Assembly: GCA_029718625.1 (NCBI GenBank) | Contig: CM056376.1 | Coordinates: 95,275,945 to 95,339,944, forward strand | Length of the DNA stretch: 64,000 nt | DNA from: Synaphobranchus kaupii | Lineage: Eukaryota; Chordata; Actinopteri; Anguilliformes; Synaphobranchidae | Direction of reading: 5' to 3' | Part shown: one piece after another, positions 21,765 to 31,800 of the stretch | Numbering within the stretch: the first letter of the stretch is position 1 | How the letters are laid out: every line of letters begins with the position of its first letter | Translations under genes and position numbers: made by a program | The notes under the pieces: generated by a model | Seen by the model: the letters and a program-made list of their open reading frames with translations, nothing else | The model's database searches: none | Told to the model about the DNA's origin: nothing

Positions 21765-22496
21765 GGGGCAGGAGTGGGTGGCTGGCATTAGCTATAGAGT
21801 CGCTGGTGGACTGAGCGGTCTGTGCTGTCACTGGATCATTATTGGTAGTGTTGTGTTAAGCTCGACCGGTCATGGTCTAGTGGTGACTGTCTCAAGCCTG
21901 CCCTCATGGCTGTATTGGCCCCTGTCTCTGTTTAGCCCTTAGCTATGCTGCCATAGCCTTATTCTGCCGGGGTTTCCTTATCGCAGCAGACACCTCTGTC
22001 TCTCCTGCTGCGCTTGTTCTGCTACCATCTGAACCCCCTAACAATGTTTTTTCTTTTTTTTCCTCTTCCCTGCTCTGGGCACCTGCCCGGAGCTCTAGCC
22101 CAAGTTTCCAGAGTTTCCCGCGTCTTTCCCCCGCCCCCCCCTCCTGGCCCGGAGCTCCAGCCCAAGACCAGCTAGGCGCCCCCCACCTGCCACTGCTGAT
22201 CTCTACATGATGGAGTCATCTGTATCGAATACCTCCCTATGACATAATCAACCCATAGGCCAGTGGAGGATGGGCATCCCCCCAATAGCCGGGTTCCTCT
22301 CGAGATTTCTTCCCATCGGGGAGTTTTTTCTCGCCACAGTATGAGGGTTTTTCTCTCCTACTAGAGTTTTTACCTCTGCTATCTGGGGGCTTAGAGCTGG
22401 CTTAGAGCTGGCATTTCCCATTTCCCCTTTCCTCCCCTTTCTGTTCTGTAAAGCGTCTTTGTGACAGTCATCTGTGAAAAGCGCTATATAAATAAA

Positions 22497-22525
22497 ATTG
22501 AATTGAATTGAAATTGAATTGAATT
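22497..22525 (+). repeat. (ATTGA)n LINE tail
   Basis: Five-base ATTGA units with slight variation directly follow the L2 3' end, the short-repeat tail that L2-type LINEs have in place of poly(A). Confidence 0.85.
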
Positions 22526-22526
22526 G

Positions 22527-22778
22527 GATGATCTGGAGAGAGTCTGTAAAGTGGAATGGTCTCAGATTCCTTGCTCTATATTCTCCAACCTTATTAGATG
22601 TTACAGGAGAAGACTCAGTGCTGAGGGATTTTATTTTCTCAGAATATTTACTTCAATGAAAGGTTGGATTTTTCTAAATTTTTTAGTGTGAGATTAAGCT
22701 ACTTCACCAAACAGTGAATTTTTTATAACCCTTTTTACTCATCTTTACCAGGGGTGCCAATAATTGTGGAGGGCACTG
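22527..22778 (+). mobile_element. Tc1 family T copy 2, C-terminus and 3' TIR
   Basis: It resumes ATGATCTGGAGAGAGTCTG after the L2 tail and codes the remaining transposase C-terminus (SIFSNLIRCYRRRLSA-type, to about 22,622). A deletion of about 90 bp relative to copy 1 (after TCAGTGCTG) removes the stop region. The TIR then runs to GGCACTG before TA. Confidence 0.85.
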
Positions 22779-22780
22779 TA

Positions 22781-24419
22781 TATAGATATTAGGTTACAAT
22801 AAGCAAAGCAGACAGCTACTTAATACAAGTAAAATGTAGTGGGTTTTGGACAAACAATTGTGATGATTTTCCAGTTGATCTGTGGGTGGGAAAGCTGAAA
22901 AAAAACTGAAATGTTGTAACTTAGAATAAATACTCAACTAGCAATATACAACTATTTGTTTAATATTAAATAAATATAATATACACTAAATTGCAGACAC
23001 TTGCGCTGGATTTTCCAAGAGCATATACATTGGTGGTGTTCTCTAGCTCGAGGTTGGCTGATTTTAGCTCTGTTGGTTAATTTTCCCTTTGGTTAACTGC
23101 ATGCACATTGCCAGCATTGTGGTGTTTGTTTGTTTATGACTACTTTGCTGGGTTGTAGTTTTTCCCTTGTGAAAGCTACTTGTGTCTTTGTGGAGTACTT
23201 TTGTTTGATGTGCTCGTGTGATACCCGGAAGTACGTGTCAAATGTGTATTTGTATAAACATGGAGACTTGCGACAACGGAGGAGATCCAGAGGCATAGGA
23301 CATTGGAGGCAAGGTGGAGACTATGGTATTGTCTCAAGTGGAGACTTTGGTATTGTTCTTAATTCAGGAAGGTTGGTTACAGTGGATCCAACGCTTCCTA
23401 GTGCAAAACCGCCGGCCGTCGTGTCTCAATGTCTGTTGGTCTGTTTTTGTTGTTTTGTCCTTTTTCATGTCTCCTTTTGTGATATTTTAATTAACTCATT
23501 TTGTAATTGTTCCTTTTTGTGTTGAAATCATTTGTGTTGTGGCCGTTTGAGCCAGGGTCGTAACAATCTGCATGAGTGATCTGTAAACTATTAACCTTGT
23601 TATGTAATATTGTGCCATTTTAGCAAGTGTAGTAATATTTTGTTCTCTGGAGTTCTAATGCTGTGGATGCACAAATGCTAAATTAGTATTTAATTGGGAA
23701 CACCCTAAACATGAATGAGATACCCACATATAAATCAATGGACAACTCAAATGTTAGATTTCCATTTAATTTGCATGATCTCCCTATGGCATTGTTATCT
23801 GGCCCAGTTGATCGGAGAGCTATTATATTATGAGAACAATACCCCAATACAGCAAAGGTCCAATAAAAATCAACTGAAATGGGAGCTAGACAACCACCCA
23901 AAGTGCTGGGGACACAGCTATCACTGTGTTCAGTTTTAAAGTCTCAAACCTGTGATTATCTTTCTTTCTGCCATCTCTCAGCTAAGATCCTGCAGTGCTT
24001 TCAGTGCCTCAGGTGATGGTGATCCAGCCTCAATATATACAGAAAATATATATACACAAAACTCACCAGTTCATTATGTTCTCTAAAATATTCACTGGCT
24101 GCCTAACAAATGTGTGGTTGAATGTTCATATGGTAATTGTATGTGTTCTATAGTAGGATCCCATGCAGCAAGTTATAGGAAGGCAGTAAAGTGCTAACAC
24201 ATAAATTGATGTTTTAATTGAAACATTTGATGACTCCTTGAACACGGCAGCTCTCCGGGTTTACTAACTGTCCAATATGGAGTTAACTGCCTTTCTCACA
24301 GTCAAAATATTTGTTGGTTAAAGATGGTTTCTGACACCATAATGTTAGTTTTACAAGTTGGGATTTCAGCTTGAAGACAAACTACAGAGGGACTGATAAC
24401 ACAGGAAATGGGGAAGGGA
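22781..24419. other. Mostly noncoding; possible solo LTR at about 22,883-23,565
   Basis: A T-rich segment ending GAGCCAGGGTCGTAACA at 23,565 has ATCTG on both sides (22,878-22,882 and 23,566-23,570), with TG at the left and CA at the right, which would fit a solo LTR of 683 bp. Ends are not a strong inverted pair, so this is tentative. The rest (23,571-24,419) is AT-rich and has no recognised feature. Confidence 0.3.
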
Positions 24420-24429
24420 CCAATAAATC

Positions 24430-25500
24430 AGGGGGTAAGCTTTTTACAGGTGGTCTTGAGGGGGATGTCCTGGGACGAAAGCCAAACTTTTTGGCTAACT
24501 ATGTACTTGGGGCAGGCTATCGACGACGATCGGCCTGGGCTTTCATCCCGGAGACATGTTTGAGAAGAATGGATCGGGCCCTCCTCCAGGTCCTTTGGGC
24601 ACGGGATACCAGGGCCTGCACTGAGGGGGTCTCCACCTCCCTCTCCTTCTCCGGAATAGGGGTGGAAGGTACCCCAGGCAGCAGAGGAACGGAGACATTC
24701 CCATAGAGGAGACAGGGAGGGAGTTGTAAGTGTACTCGATCCAGCAAAGACAGCTGGATCCCCTAGTGGTAGGGGATCTCTCAGCAAGGCAGCGCAGGCC
24801 CTTACCCAGCTCTTGATTTAGACGTTCAGTTTAGCCGTTGGTCTGGGGATGGAACCCGGAGGAGAGGTCAGGGGTAGCTCCAATGAGTGCACAAAAGGAA
24901 TTCCAAAACCTGCTTGCCCTCTGTCTGAAATGACCTCCAGGGGGAGGCCATGAAGGTGGAAGACATGCTGGACCAGTAGCTCAGCAGTCTCTGGCTTTGG
25001 AAAAACAGTCCACAATAGTAAGGACCATGGTGTTCCCATCAGAAGCCGGCAGACCGGTGACAAAATCCACAGCGATGTGGGACCAAGGGCAATAGGGCAC
25101 GGCCAGGGGTTGCAGGAGCCCACTGGGGCGAAGATGGTCCGACTTGGACCGGGCACAGGAACTGCATACCACCACAAATTTGACAGTCTCTTTTTTCATT
25201 TCAGGCCACCAGAACCGATGGGACAGGAGGGCCAGGGTACGGGCGGTGGCAGGGTGGCATGCCAACTTGGAGGCGTGGGCCCAGGTAAGCGCTTGAGTGT
25301 GGGTTGACTCAGGAATGAACAGGTGTCCCTCTGGAGTGTTGCTAGGACCCGAACTGGTAATGAGGGCCTCCTCCACCACTCCCAAGATGTCCAATCTTGC
25401 CGCGTCCACCACACAGTCAGGCGGGAGCACCGTCTCGGGACCTCCCTCCTCTTCGGGCACTTCATGGAGATGGGACAATGCGTCAGGTTCCCAATAGGAC
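24430..25500 (-). pseudogene. Gypsy-1 integrase, truncated before chromodomain
   Basis: The HHCC zinc domain is readable: HASKLACHPATARTLALLSH and VKFVVVCSSCARSK (about 25,270-25,130). The catalytic core has WSHIAVDFVTGLPASDGNT and IVDCFSK (about 25,090-25,000), then a frameshift, then VISDRG with the second D (about 24,920). Downstream, WIEYTYNSLP-like and LLKHVSGMKAQADRRR segments (about 24,745-24,520) belong to the integrase C-terminus. The expected FHVSRLKP and chromodomain are not present before the end near 24,430. Confidence 0.85.
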
Positions 25501-25509
25501 AAAGTAAAT

Positions 25510-26246
25510 TAAAAGCGGGAAAAGAATAGCGACCACCGAGCATGGCGAGGGTTGAGTCTTCGGGTGGAACGAAGATATTCCAGATTACGATGATCAGTCC
25601 ACACAAGAAACAGGATGGAGGCCAGTGCCGCCACTCCTCAAAGGCCATTTTGACGGCTAATATCTCTGTCTCCGATGCTGTAGTTTCTCTCGGCACCCAA
25701 GAGACGATGGTAGGAGAAGTCGCAGGGGTGCATTTTATTATCCTCCGCACGCTGAGACAGCACGGCTCCCACACCAGTATTAGAGGTATCCACCTCAACC
25801 AAAAACTGCCTGCTGGGGTCAGAGAGCGACAAGATAAGAGCAGAAGAGAAACGTTGTTTCAGCTTGAGGAAGGCTGAGTTGGCCTCCTTGGTCCAGCTGA
25901 AGGGCGTTTTGGTGGACGTGAGAGCTGTCAGGGGGGCCGCCATAGAGCTGTAGTTGCGGATGAAGCGTCTGTAGAAGTTTGCGAATTCAAGGAAGCGTTG
26001 TAATTGTTTGTGGTTGTTGGGTTCCGGCCATTCCTGGACCGCCCTCACTTTCTCCGTATCCATCTCCAGCCTCCCCTTGGCAACGGCGAATCCCAGGAAC
26101 TGACCTGATGACTGATGGAACTCACACTTCTTCGCCTTGATGAATAACAGACTCTCAAGGAGGCGTTGAATCACTTGGTGCACGTGATGAATGTTCTTCA
26201 GGAGTGTGGGAGAACACAAGAATGTCGTCGAGGTAAATATATACAA
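25510..26246 (-). pseudogene. Gypsy-1 RT thumb and RNase H
   Basis: [21 protein letters not shown], the FLGFAVAKGRL segment, LQRFLEFANFYRRFI and PFSWTKEANSAFLKLKQ are the connection/thumb region. FLVEVDTSNTGVGAVLSQRA is the start of RNase H (first catalytic D). Then [15 protein letters not shown] follows after a frame change near 25,680. It ends around the ALSRYSFFF-like segment at 25,510. Decayed copy. Confidence 0.82.
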
Positions 26247-26871
26247 ACCAAGAGATCATTTCCTGGAGCACGTCATTAACCATAGCCTGGTACACAGCGG
26301 GGGTGTTAGAGAGCCTGAAAGGCATAGCCAGGTATTCATAGTGCCCGGACTGGGTGTTGAAGGCCGTCTTCCACTCATCCCCCTCTCGGATCCGTACAAG
26401 GTGGTAGGCATTGCGGAGGTCGAGCTTGGTAAACATGCTGCATTCTTGCAGAGTGGAGAAGGCAGATGAAATAAGGGGTAAGGGATAACGGTTCTTGACC
26501 GTGATGTCGTTAAGTCCACAGTAGTCAATACAAGGATGTAGTGAACCATCAAAGAACCCGGCTCCAGCTGGAGACAAGGAGGGGCAAATGATACCTGAAG
26601 CCAGTGACTCAGCGATGTACTTCTCCATGGCCTCGGATTCAGGAATGGAGAGGGAATACAGGCGACCTCTAGCGGGCAAAGTTCCTGGTAGCAGGTCGAT
26701 GGGGCAGTTGTAGGAGCGGTGAGGAGGCAGAGAGCAGGCTTGGTAGGGACTGAACGCCTGGCGGAGGTCGTGATATTCACTGGGTACTTTGGAGAGATCG
26801 ATAACTTCCTCTTTAAAAGGGGGTTGAGCCCCACAGAACTGGCAGCAGAACTGAGGCAGGTGAAGTGACAC
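26155..26871 (-). pseudogene. Gypsy-1 reverse transcriptase
   Basis: Blocks in order: [16 protein letters not shown], a short deletion where the family has the FVDKKDG-like sequence (here FFDGSLHPC), [48 protein letters not shown] and the catalytic YLDDILVFS (about 26,232). The YLDD metal-binding motif is intact. The frame shifts within the sequence after EEHS and continues in another frame. The polymerase would copy element RNA. The substitution IDYRGLN to IDYCGLN and the missing residues suggest decay. Confidence 0.88.
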
Positions 26872-27020
26872 TTAGGGTTCCAGCCGGTAATAATTCCCCA
26901 GGACCAGTCAATTTGGGGACTGTGCTTGGTGAGCTATGATGATCCGAGCACCACAGGAACAAAAGCTGATTCCATAACATAGAACAAAATCTCCTCCCGA
27001 TGACTGCCGGAGACCAGTAT

Positions 27021-27240
27021 CTACACAGGGCGCATCACTGCCAGAGGCACCCCGGTAAGAGTGTTAGTGTGAATAAAAGGCGTCTTCATAGGGGCGGTGT
27101 GGATGCCTATCTGATGGACCAGGGCAGGGCAGATGAAGTTAGCGTCTGCTCCAGAATCGACAAGGATTTGAATAGGTAGCTGGGTCCCATTCCAGGTGAG
27201 CAGAGCATGATGAGTGGGTCGGGACGTGGGAGAGGTCAGG
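27021..27240 (-). pseudogene. Gypsy-1 protease segment
   Basis: Readable as LPIQILVDSGADANFICPAL (about 27,180-27,110) with the aspartic protease DSG active-site triplet intact, followed by VHQIGIHTAPMKTPF. The frame stops by 27,021. It would process Gag-Pol. It follows the gag zinc knuckle by about 110 bp, the usual spacing. Confidence 0.8.
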
Positions 27241-28191
27241 GAAGCGGCGTGAGGACCTCCTCTTTCGCTTGACGGGTGTTTCATTTGACTGGGCAGTTTT
27301 GGATGAAGTGATCCGGACCCCCACAGTACAGGCACAGATGACTGGAGAGGCTTGCTGATGTTCTTGAGGCGTGAGCCAGACACAATCCACTTGCATCGGT
27401 TCAGGTGGGACTGATGGTTCAGGAGAAACAGGAAGACTGAATTGGCGAGAAGCAGGAATAGGACGGGAAAGGGCAGCCAAGTTGGTGGACTGGTCTGTAG
27501 AGGCCTTGTCCCTCTGGCGCTCCCACAACCGATTATCGACTTTAATCGACAGGGAGATCAGGTCATCCAGGGAGCTGGCCTCGTCCCTTGCCGCCAACTC
27601 ATCCTTCAGAGTCTCCTTCATTCCATTATGGTACGCCCCCTGGAGTGATGCGTCAATCCAGCCGGACTCCGCAGCCAAGGTCCGGAACTCCACCTCAAAT
27701 TCGGCAGCACTGCGGGACCCCTGGTGTTGAGCGGCATCACTTCCGCGTACAGGGTGGTCGAACACATTTCTCATTTCAGAGACAAACGTCAGGTAATGGG
27801 AACTGGCAGGGAGCTGGCACTTCCCCCAAGACAGGCCATCATGAAGGCGATCTTCGCTCGGTCAGTGTGGTAGGAACCGGGTTGTATATTGAAAACGAGA
27901 TCGCACTGAATCAAGAAACCCCTGCATCTCCCCAAATCACCGTTGTAGCGTTCCGGATGGGGAATGCTGGGTTCTCTGGTCTGGGGAAGCGGCGGAGTAG
28001 CAGGCTGCACAGATGCGGGAGGACAGGGTGGTGCCTCAGGAACTGGAGGAGGCAGGCTGGTGGAGAACTGCGAGACCCCATCTGACCCACGTGGACAGAG
28101 ATGGACTTCAGGGTCTCCATAACACCTCACAGTAGTTGGTTGTGCTGACACCAATGACTGACCCTTGGTGTTCTGTGTCCGTTGGGTCCAT
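27139..28191 (-). pseudogene. Gypsy-1 gag, frameshifted
   Basis: ATG at 28,191, 16 bases after the LTR, starts MDPTDTEHQG. The frame is lost near 28,105, where ETLKSISVHVGQMG resumes in another frame. The capsid region is readable at about 27,480-27,720 (FRTLAAESGWIDASLQGAYH and LDDLISLSIKVDNRLWERQR), then PPEPMQVD. A CCHC zinc knuckle, CLYCGGPDHFIQNC, is readable in a separate frame at about 27,333-27,292. Gag would form the particle shell and bind RNA. At least three frame changes are present. The sequence type is that of sushi-like chromoviral Gag. Confidence 0.85.
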
Positions 28192-28195
28192 CTTG

Positions 28196-28203
28196 GCCAG
28201 ATC
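28196..28203 (-). promoter_or_regulatory. Putative self-primer binding site of Gypsy-1
   Basis: Directly after the LTR the element reads GAACGATCTGGCCAAG before ATG. GATCTGGC here is the exact complement of GCCAGATC at the predicted transcript start inside the LTR (28,638-28,631). Self-priming from the mRNA 5' end is known for the Tf1/sushi group of chromoviruses; no tRNA 3'-end match (TGG...) begins at the LTR edge. Only 8 nt pair here. Confidence 0.55.
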
Positions 28204-28207
28204 GTTC

Positions 28208-28839
28208 TGTTATGAGAACTGATCGGAACCAATCGCAGACACCAGAAGTAATAGGAATAGGCTTTATTCATAGTCGACAAACACAGGTCAATGTCCAGCA
28301 AACAGTGCAATAGAGGGCAGGCAGTAATATAGTCAAATCCAGGCAGGGGTCAATGTCCAGCAATCAGTGCAATACAGGGTAGGCAAGAGCGATGTCCAGA
28401 AACAGGCAGGGGTAAGAACCGGGGAAGGGCAAGAGCAGGGTTAGGACAGGGAAGGGCAGGTAGGCAGGAGGGTTGCAGCAGGGCTGGACAGGAACAGGTA
28501 GGACCGGAGCAGGCTGGACAGGCAGGAGAACAGGAACTGGACAGGTACACAGGAACAGGGAGCAGGCAGGGAACAGGCAGGAATCAAAAACGCTGGAAAG
28601 TAATGAAACAAGCACAAATGCAGGGCACAAGATCTGGCAGAGAACACAGAAACAGAGGAGACTAAATACCAAACTAACAAAGAAACAACGAATGAATGAA
28701 TGAGAAAACACAATTCAGGTGTGCGGAAGTGGAGACACAAAATGGAGGGAGAGAGGGAAAACACGGAACGGACTGACAGATAGTAAATACCTATAAACGG
28801 AAAAACCAGACTTAAGACATGGAGATACGGGACGTGACA
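28208..28839 (-). mobile_element. 5' LTR of Gypsy-1
   Basis: In element orientation it runs from TGTCACGTCCCG (28,839) to CTCATAACA (28,208), 632 bp. A TATTTAG box lies at 28,668-28,662. About 30 bp downstream, GCCAGATC (28,638-28,631) is complementary to the bases after the LTR. AATAAAGCC (about 28,267) is a poly(A) signal. It is rich in CCTGCCTGTTCC-type repeats. Confidence 0.85.
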
Positions 28840-31800
28840 ACAACCAATAAAATTAGGCAAGCTAACTAGTATCTTAAGGAAATTAGTCACCTCTTGGTTA
28901 TCAGGGTAGTTAAACATATGGTAAACTGACAATACTACTTTTTTCGATTATACATAAAAAATCTACATAACTATTATTTGTAGCAGCAGTAGGATTGTTT
29001 CTGTTGATGGTACAGTTATTCCCTGTGACAATCCTAATACACTCATAAACCATACATTTTCTTTCTAGCTTTCTACAGTACTCCCTGATGACCCTAGAGT
29101 GGCACAGAGCAAAGGTGTGTGGGATGAAATCTGTCAGTTGTGTAATGTTACTCTCAGCACAAGATTCACCCAGGTGGTCCAGACCCGCGCACGACCCAGA
29201 TGCAGCATCCCCAGCTCACAGTGTGCCTGCCTTCTGCCTGTGGGAGTTTGCCCACATGAAAGGGCCTTTCTCTCTCTACTGACAGTAAATCATGCAGATA
29301 AAATGTACATGCTCAGGTCTCAAGAAGAAACATGCTGTCTTAAAACACCAACTTAGCTAAGCTTTTTGATGTTCTTCTGCGGAACATGCAGTTCTCTGTC
29401 CAGGTCTTTGCTCGGGAAATTGCTCTGTGCATTTACCCATGAAGGTGTTACTTCACACAGAAGCCTTGAGCAAGAGGCTTGGATTGCTCAGCTATAACAG
29501 TACCAGGTTTTCTCTTCAAAATGAACACAAACCAGGTAATTTGCCATCCCACCTGGGATGACATGCAGAATCATACTGCTGTAGTAGCCATCACATAAAA
29601 CCCAGCTGAGAACTGCTGTTGAGTGAAGCAATTGTTGTACAATCTGAAAATTGCTTGTACAAAACAACTACATTGATTGATTGAATCTCATAGCTAGTAG
29701 CATTTCCTTTAGCACGTCACAGGCATGCATACCCCATACAGTTTTATTTGGATCATATATAAAGCATACGCACAAACATCATTGATCTAATAAGGACTCT
29801 TCCAGGAGAGCTGGTCTCGCTGAAATGGATGTGTGAGATAAAGGGCATCTTTCCAGTCTGTTTTCTGCATGATTTTTTAACATGGCCAGAGATGGTGAAT
29901 CTTTATTCTCAGGTATTCTTTCTATCTGCGAGGTGGAATGATCTCCCTGATCCTGTCTCTGCAATGTGATAAGCTCCTCAGAATGCTGTCAGCCACAGGG
30001 CCAATTAAAGTTAGCCAGGAAGACAGGATGCAATTAGCATTCACTCATTCCCAAACACTAACCTGTAACTCAGGCTTAAAAGCCATTACATTCCTTTCTT
30101 TAATAACTGTCTTTTGCTCCAATCTTCACCAGGGCTGATCTTATTTGAGCTGAGTGCATTGTGATTCATAATTTGAAAGAAAATGAGATCTTGACTGAAA
30201 TAAAGGCAGATGTCTGTGCCTCTGGTTTGAAGCAGCAGAATCTGACAACAACCTGTGTAACAGCACACATACAGCAATGTTCTTCTTATAATCCCATCAA
30301 TACTTTACCTTCTCAGCCATCACAAATGACACATTCTTATTCAGGAGATTAAATTCTGGTAAGCCAGAAATTCTTTGATTACTTCCAGAGTCTCCAGCTA
30401 TAAAATAGTTTAACATTACTTACGTAATTGTATCACATCAATGAAATACGTTTTTGTCAGGCAATTATTGGACACAACCTAATTCACATCAGTCATGTCA
30501 CAAAAAATGCAGCTGTGATGAAAGGTGAGGATATGATAAATGATTGGCCCAGCAATTTTTCCAAAGATGTTGCTTTGCACACAATGTAGTCGATACCTAT
30601 GCACATTTAAGCACGTGGAACAATAAACAATGACAACACCACCAAAAAATTAAAATTCTCTACAGCATAAAATACATATTTTCTTTGCCATAACCCTCAT
30701 TACTCATTCCAAGCATCCGTTAGGTCTGAAATTCTAGATTTAAAAAATGGGCTTTGAGCATTCTAATAATCCTCCTTTTTTTTAAAGGATATTACCGAAG
30801 CTGTAGCACAGATAAACACCATAGACGGGGAAATGCTTTATCAGTATTTACAATAGAGGGTACAGGCCTGCCTTGCAGATGAACATTCCGATACATTCTA
30901 AATTTGTCTGGTGCGCGGTGATGGATCCTGTGAGCTTAGTGGTGAGCTGTGATTCCGCCCTTCTCGCTGTAATGCTATGATGAATGCCTCCCCTGAGTCA
31001 CAGAAAAAACCACACACTGGAGAGAAGAGTGCAAAATCTTTTTGCGTTTGAAATGATGAACACATAAAAGCGCAGAGAAACATCAAATTGTACAAAATAT
31101 CAGACAGAAAATGGTTAGTAAAATGAAACCAGGCATTAGCTCTGGCAGTCAATTCTTCCACACCATGATCCAGTGGTAATTATATGCCTGACCAGTTCCC
31201 TAACACTGAATGGTTCATATGTGACTTTGTCCTGTCTTGTGCTTGCCTCATCACAAGTTCAGATTCTTGTCATCTTAATGTGCTTTATAGTACAAGGGGT
31301 GTGAGAACAGTGACTCTCATTTATGCATCTGCTGATATACCATTTCACATTAAAAGGTATAATGGCACCAGTACCTATAAACCTTTGCTTTATATTTATA
31401 AGATTGTTTAGTTGTGCAAGAGTGTGGCTAATGGATTCATCATATATTTGATGACGCAGACATCTTTGATTTTACTGTCAAAATCTCAAGCAGAAAACCT
31501 ATATGCAGAGCATACTATGGCAGAAAACAAGGCAATTCAAGCTTTCCCATATGCAGAATTGCTCCGCTTGGTACCAGTCTTAATGTTAAGCCTCTGATCA
31601 CTTGGAAAGAAAGTGTCAAAATGCCCTCAGCTAATCTGAACCTTTCTGTAATTTGCTACATTTTGCCATCTTTGACACAATCAAATAATAATAATATGCT
31701 TATAAGTACTTAATAATACATTTGTGACTGCTTTATAAATAATAACAAATACATTATTGGTTTTTAATGCTATGTTAATAAATGATTGCTTAAAAGCTTG

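Larger units (their letters stand above)
18505..22526 (+). mobile_element. L2-clade LINE, nearly complete ORF2, 5' truncated
   Basis: It is inserted in the Tc1 gene between CTCTGG and ATGATCTGG. It comprises the tail of ORF1 (18,523-18,651), ORF2 (18,808-21,764) and a long 3' UTR with a GC-rich polypyrimidine section. It ends in AAAAGCGCTATATAAATAAA and an (ATTGA)n tail (22,497-22,525), the 3' signature of teleost L2 elements. The single visible ORF2 frameshift suggests a comparatively recent insertion. Confidence 0.9.
24420..28839 (-). mobile_element. Gypsy-1: Ty3/gypsy chromovirus-type element, 5' LTR plus gag-pol, 3' end missing
   Basis: On the minus strand the order is LTR (28,839 to 28,208), primer-binding region, gag, protease, reverse transcriptase, RNase H, integrase. 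That order (integrase last) defines Ty3/gypsy (Metaviridae). The coding sequence stops in the integrase C-terminal region near 24,430 and no 3' LTR follows, so the distal part was deleted. Multiple frameshifts and stops. The plus-strand open frames over this interval are shadows. Confidence 0.92.

Noticed and set aside
22883..23565. Solo LTR bounded by ATCTG
   Set aside because: The 5-bp match and TG/CA ends could be chance; no promoter/poly(A) order or second copy supports it, so it is only noted in the region entry.
24371..28085. Plus-strand open frames opposite Gypsy-1
   Set aside because: Antisense shadows of gag-pol; none has homology in its own frame.
29099..29356. Cysteine-containing open frame after TTTTCTTTCTAG (possible exon with splice acceptor)
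   Set aside because: The acceptor-like sequence is suggestive, but no homology is recognisable and no matching donor or neighbouring exon is evident.
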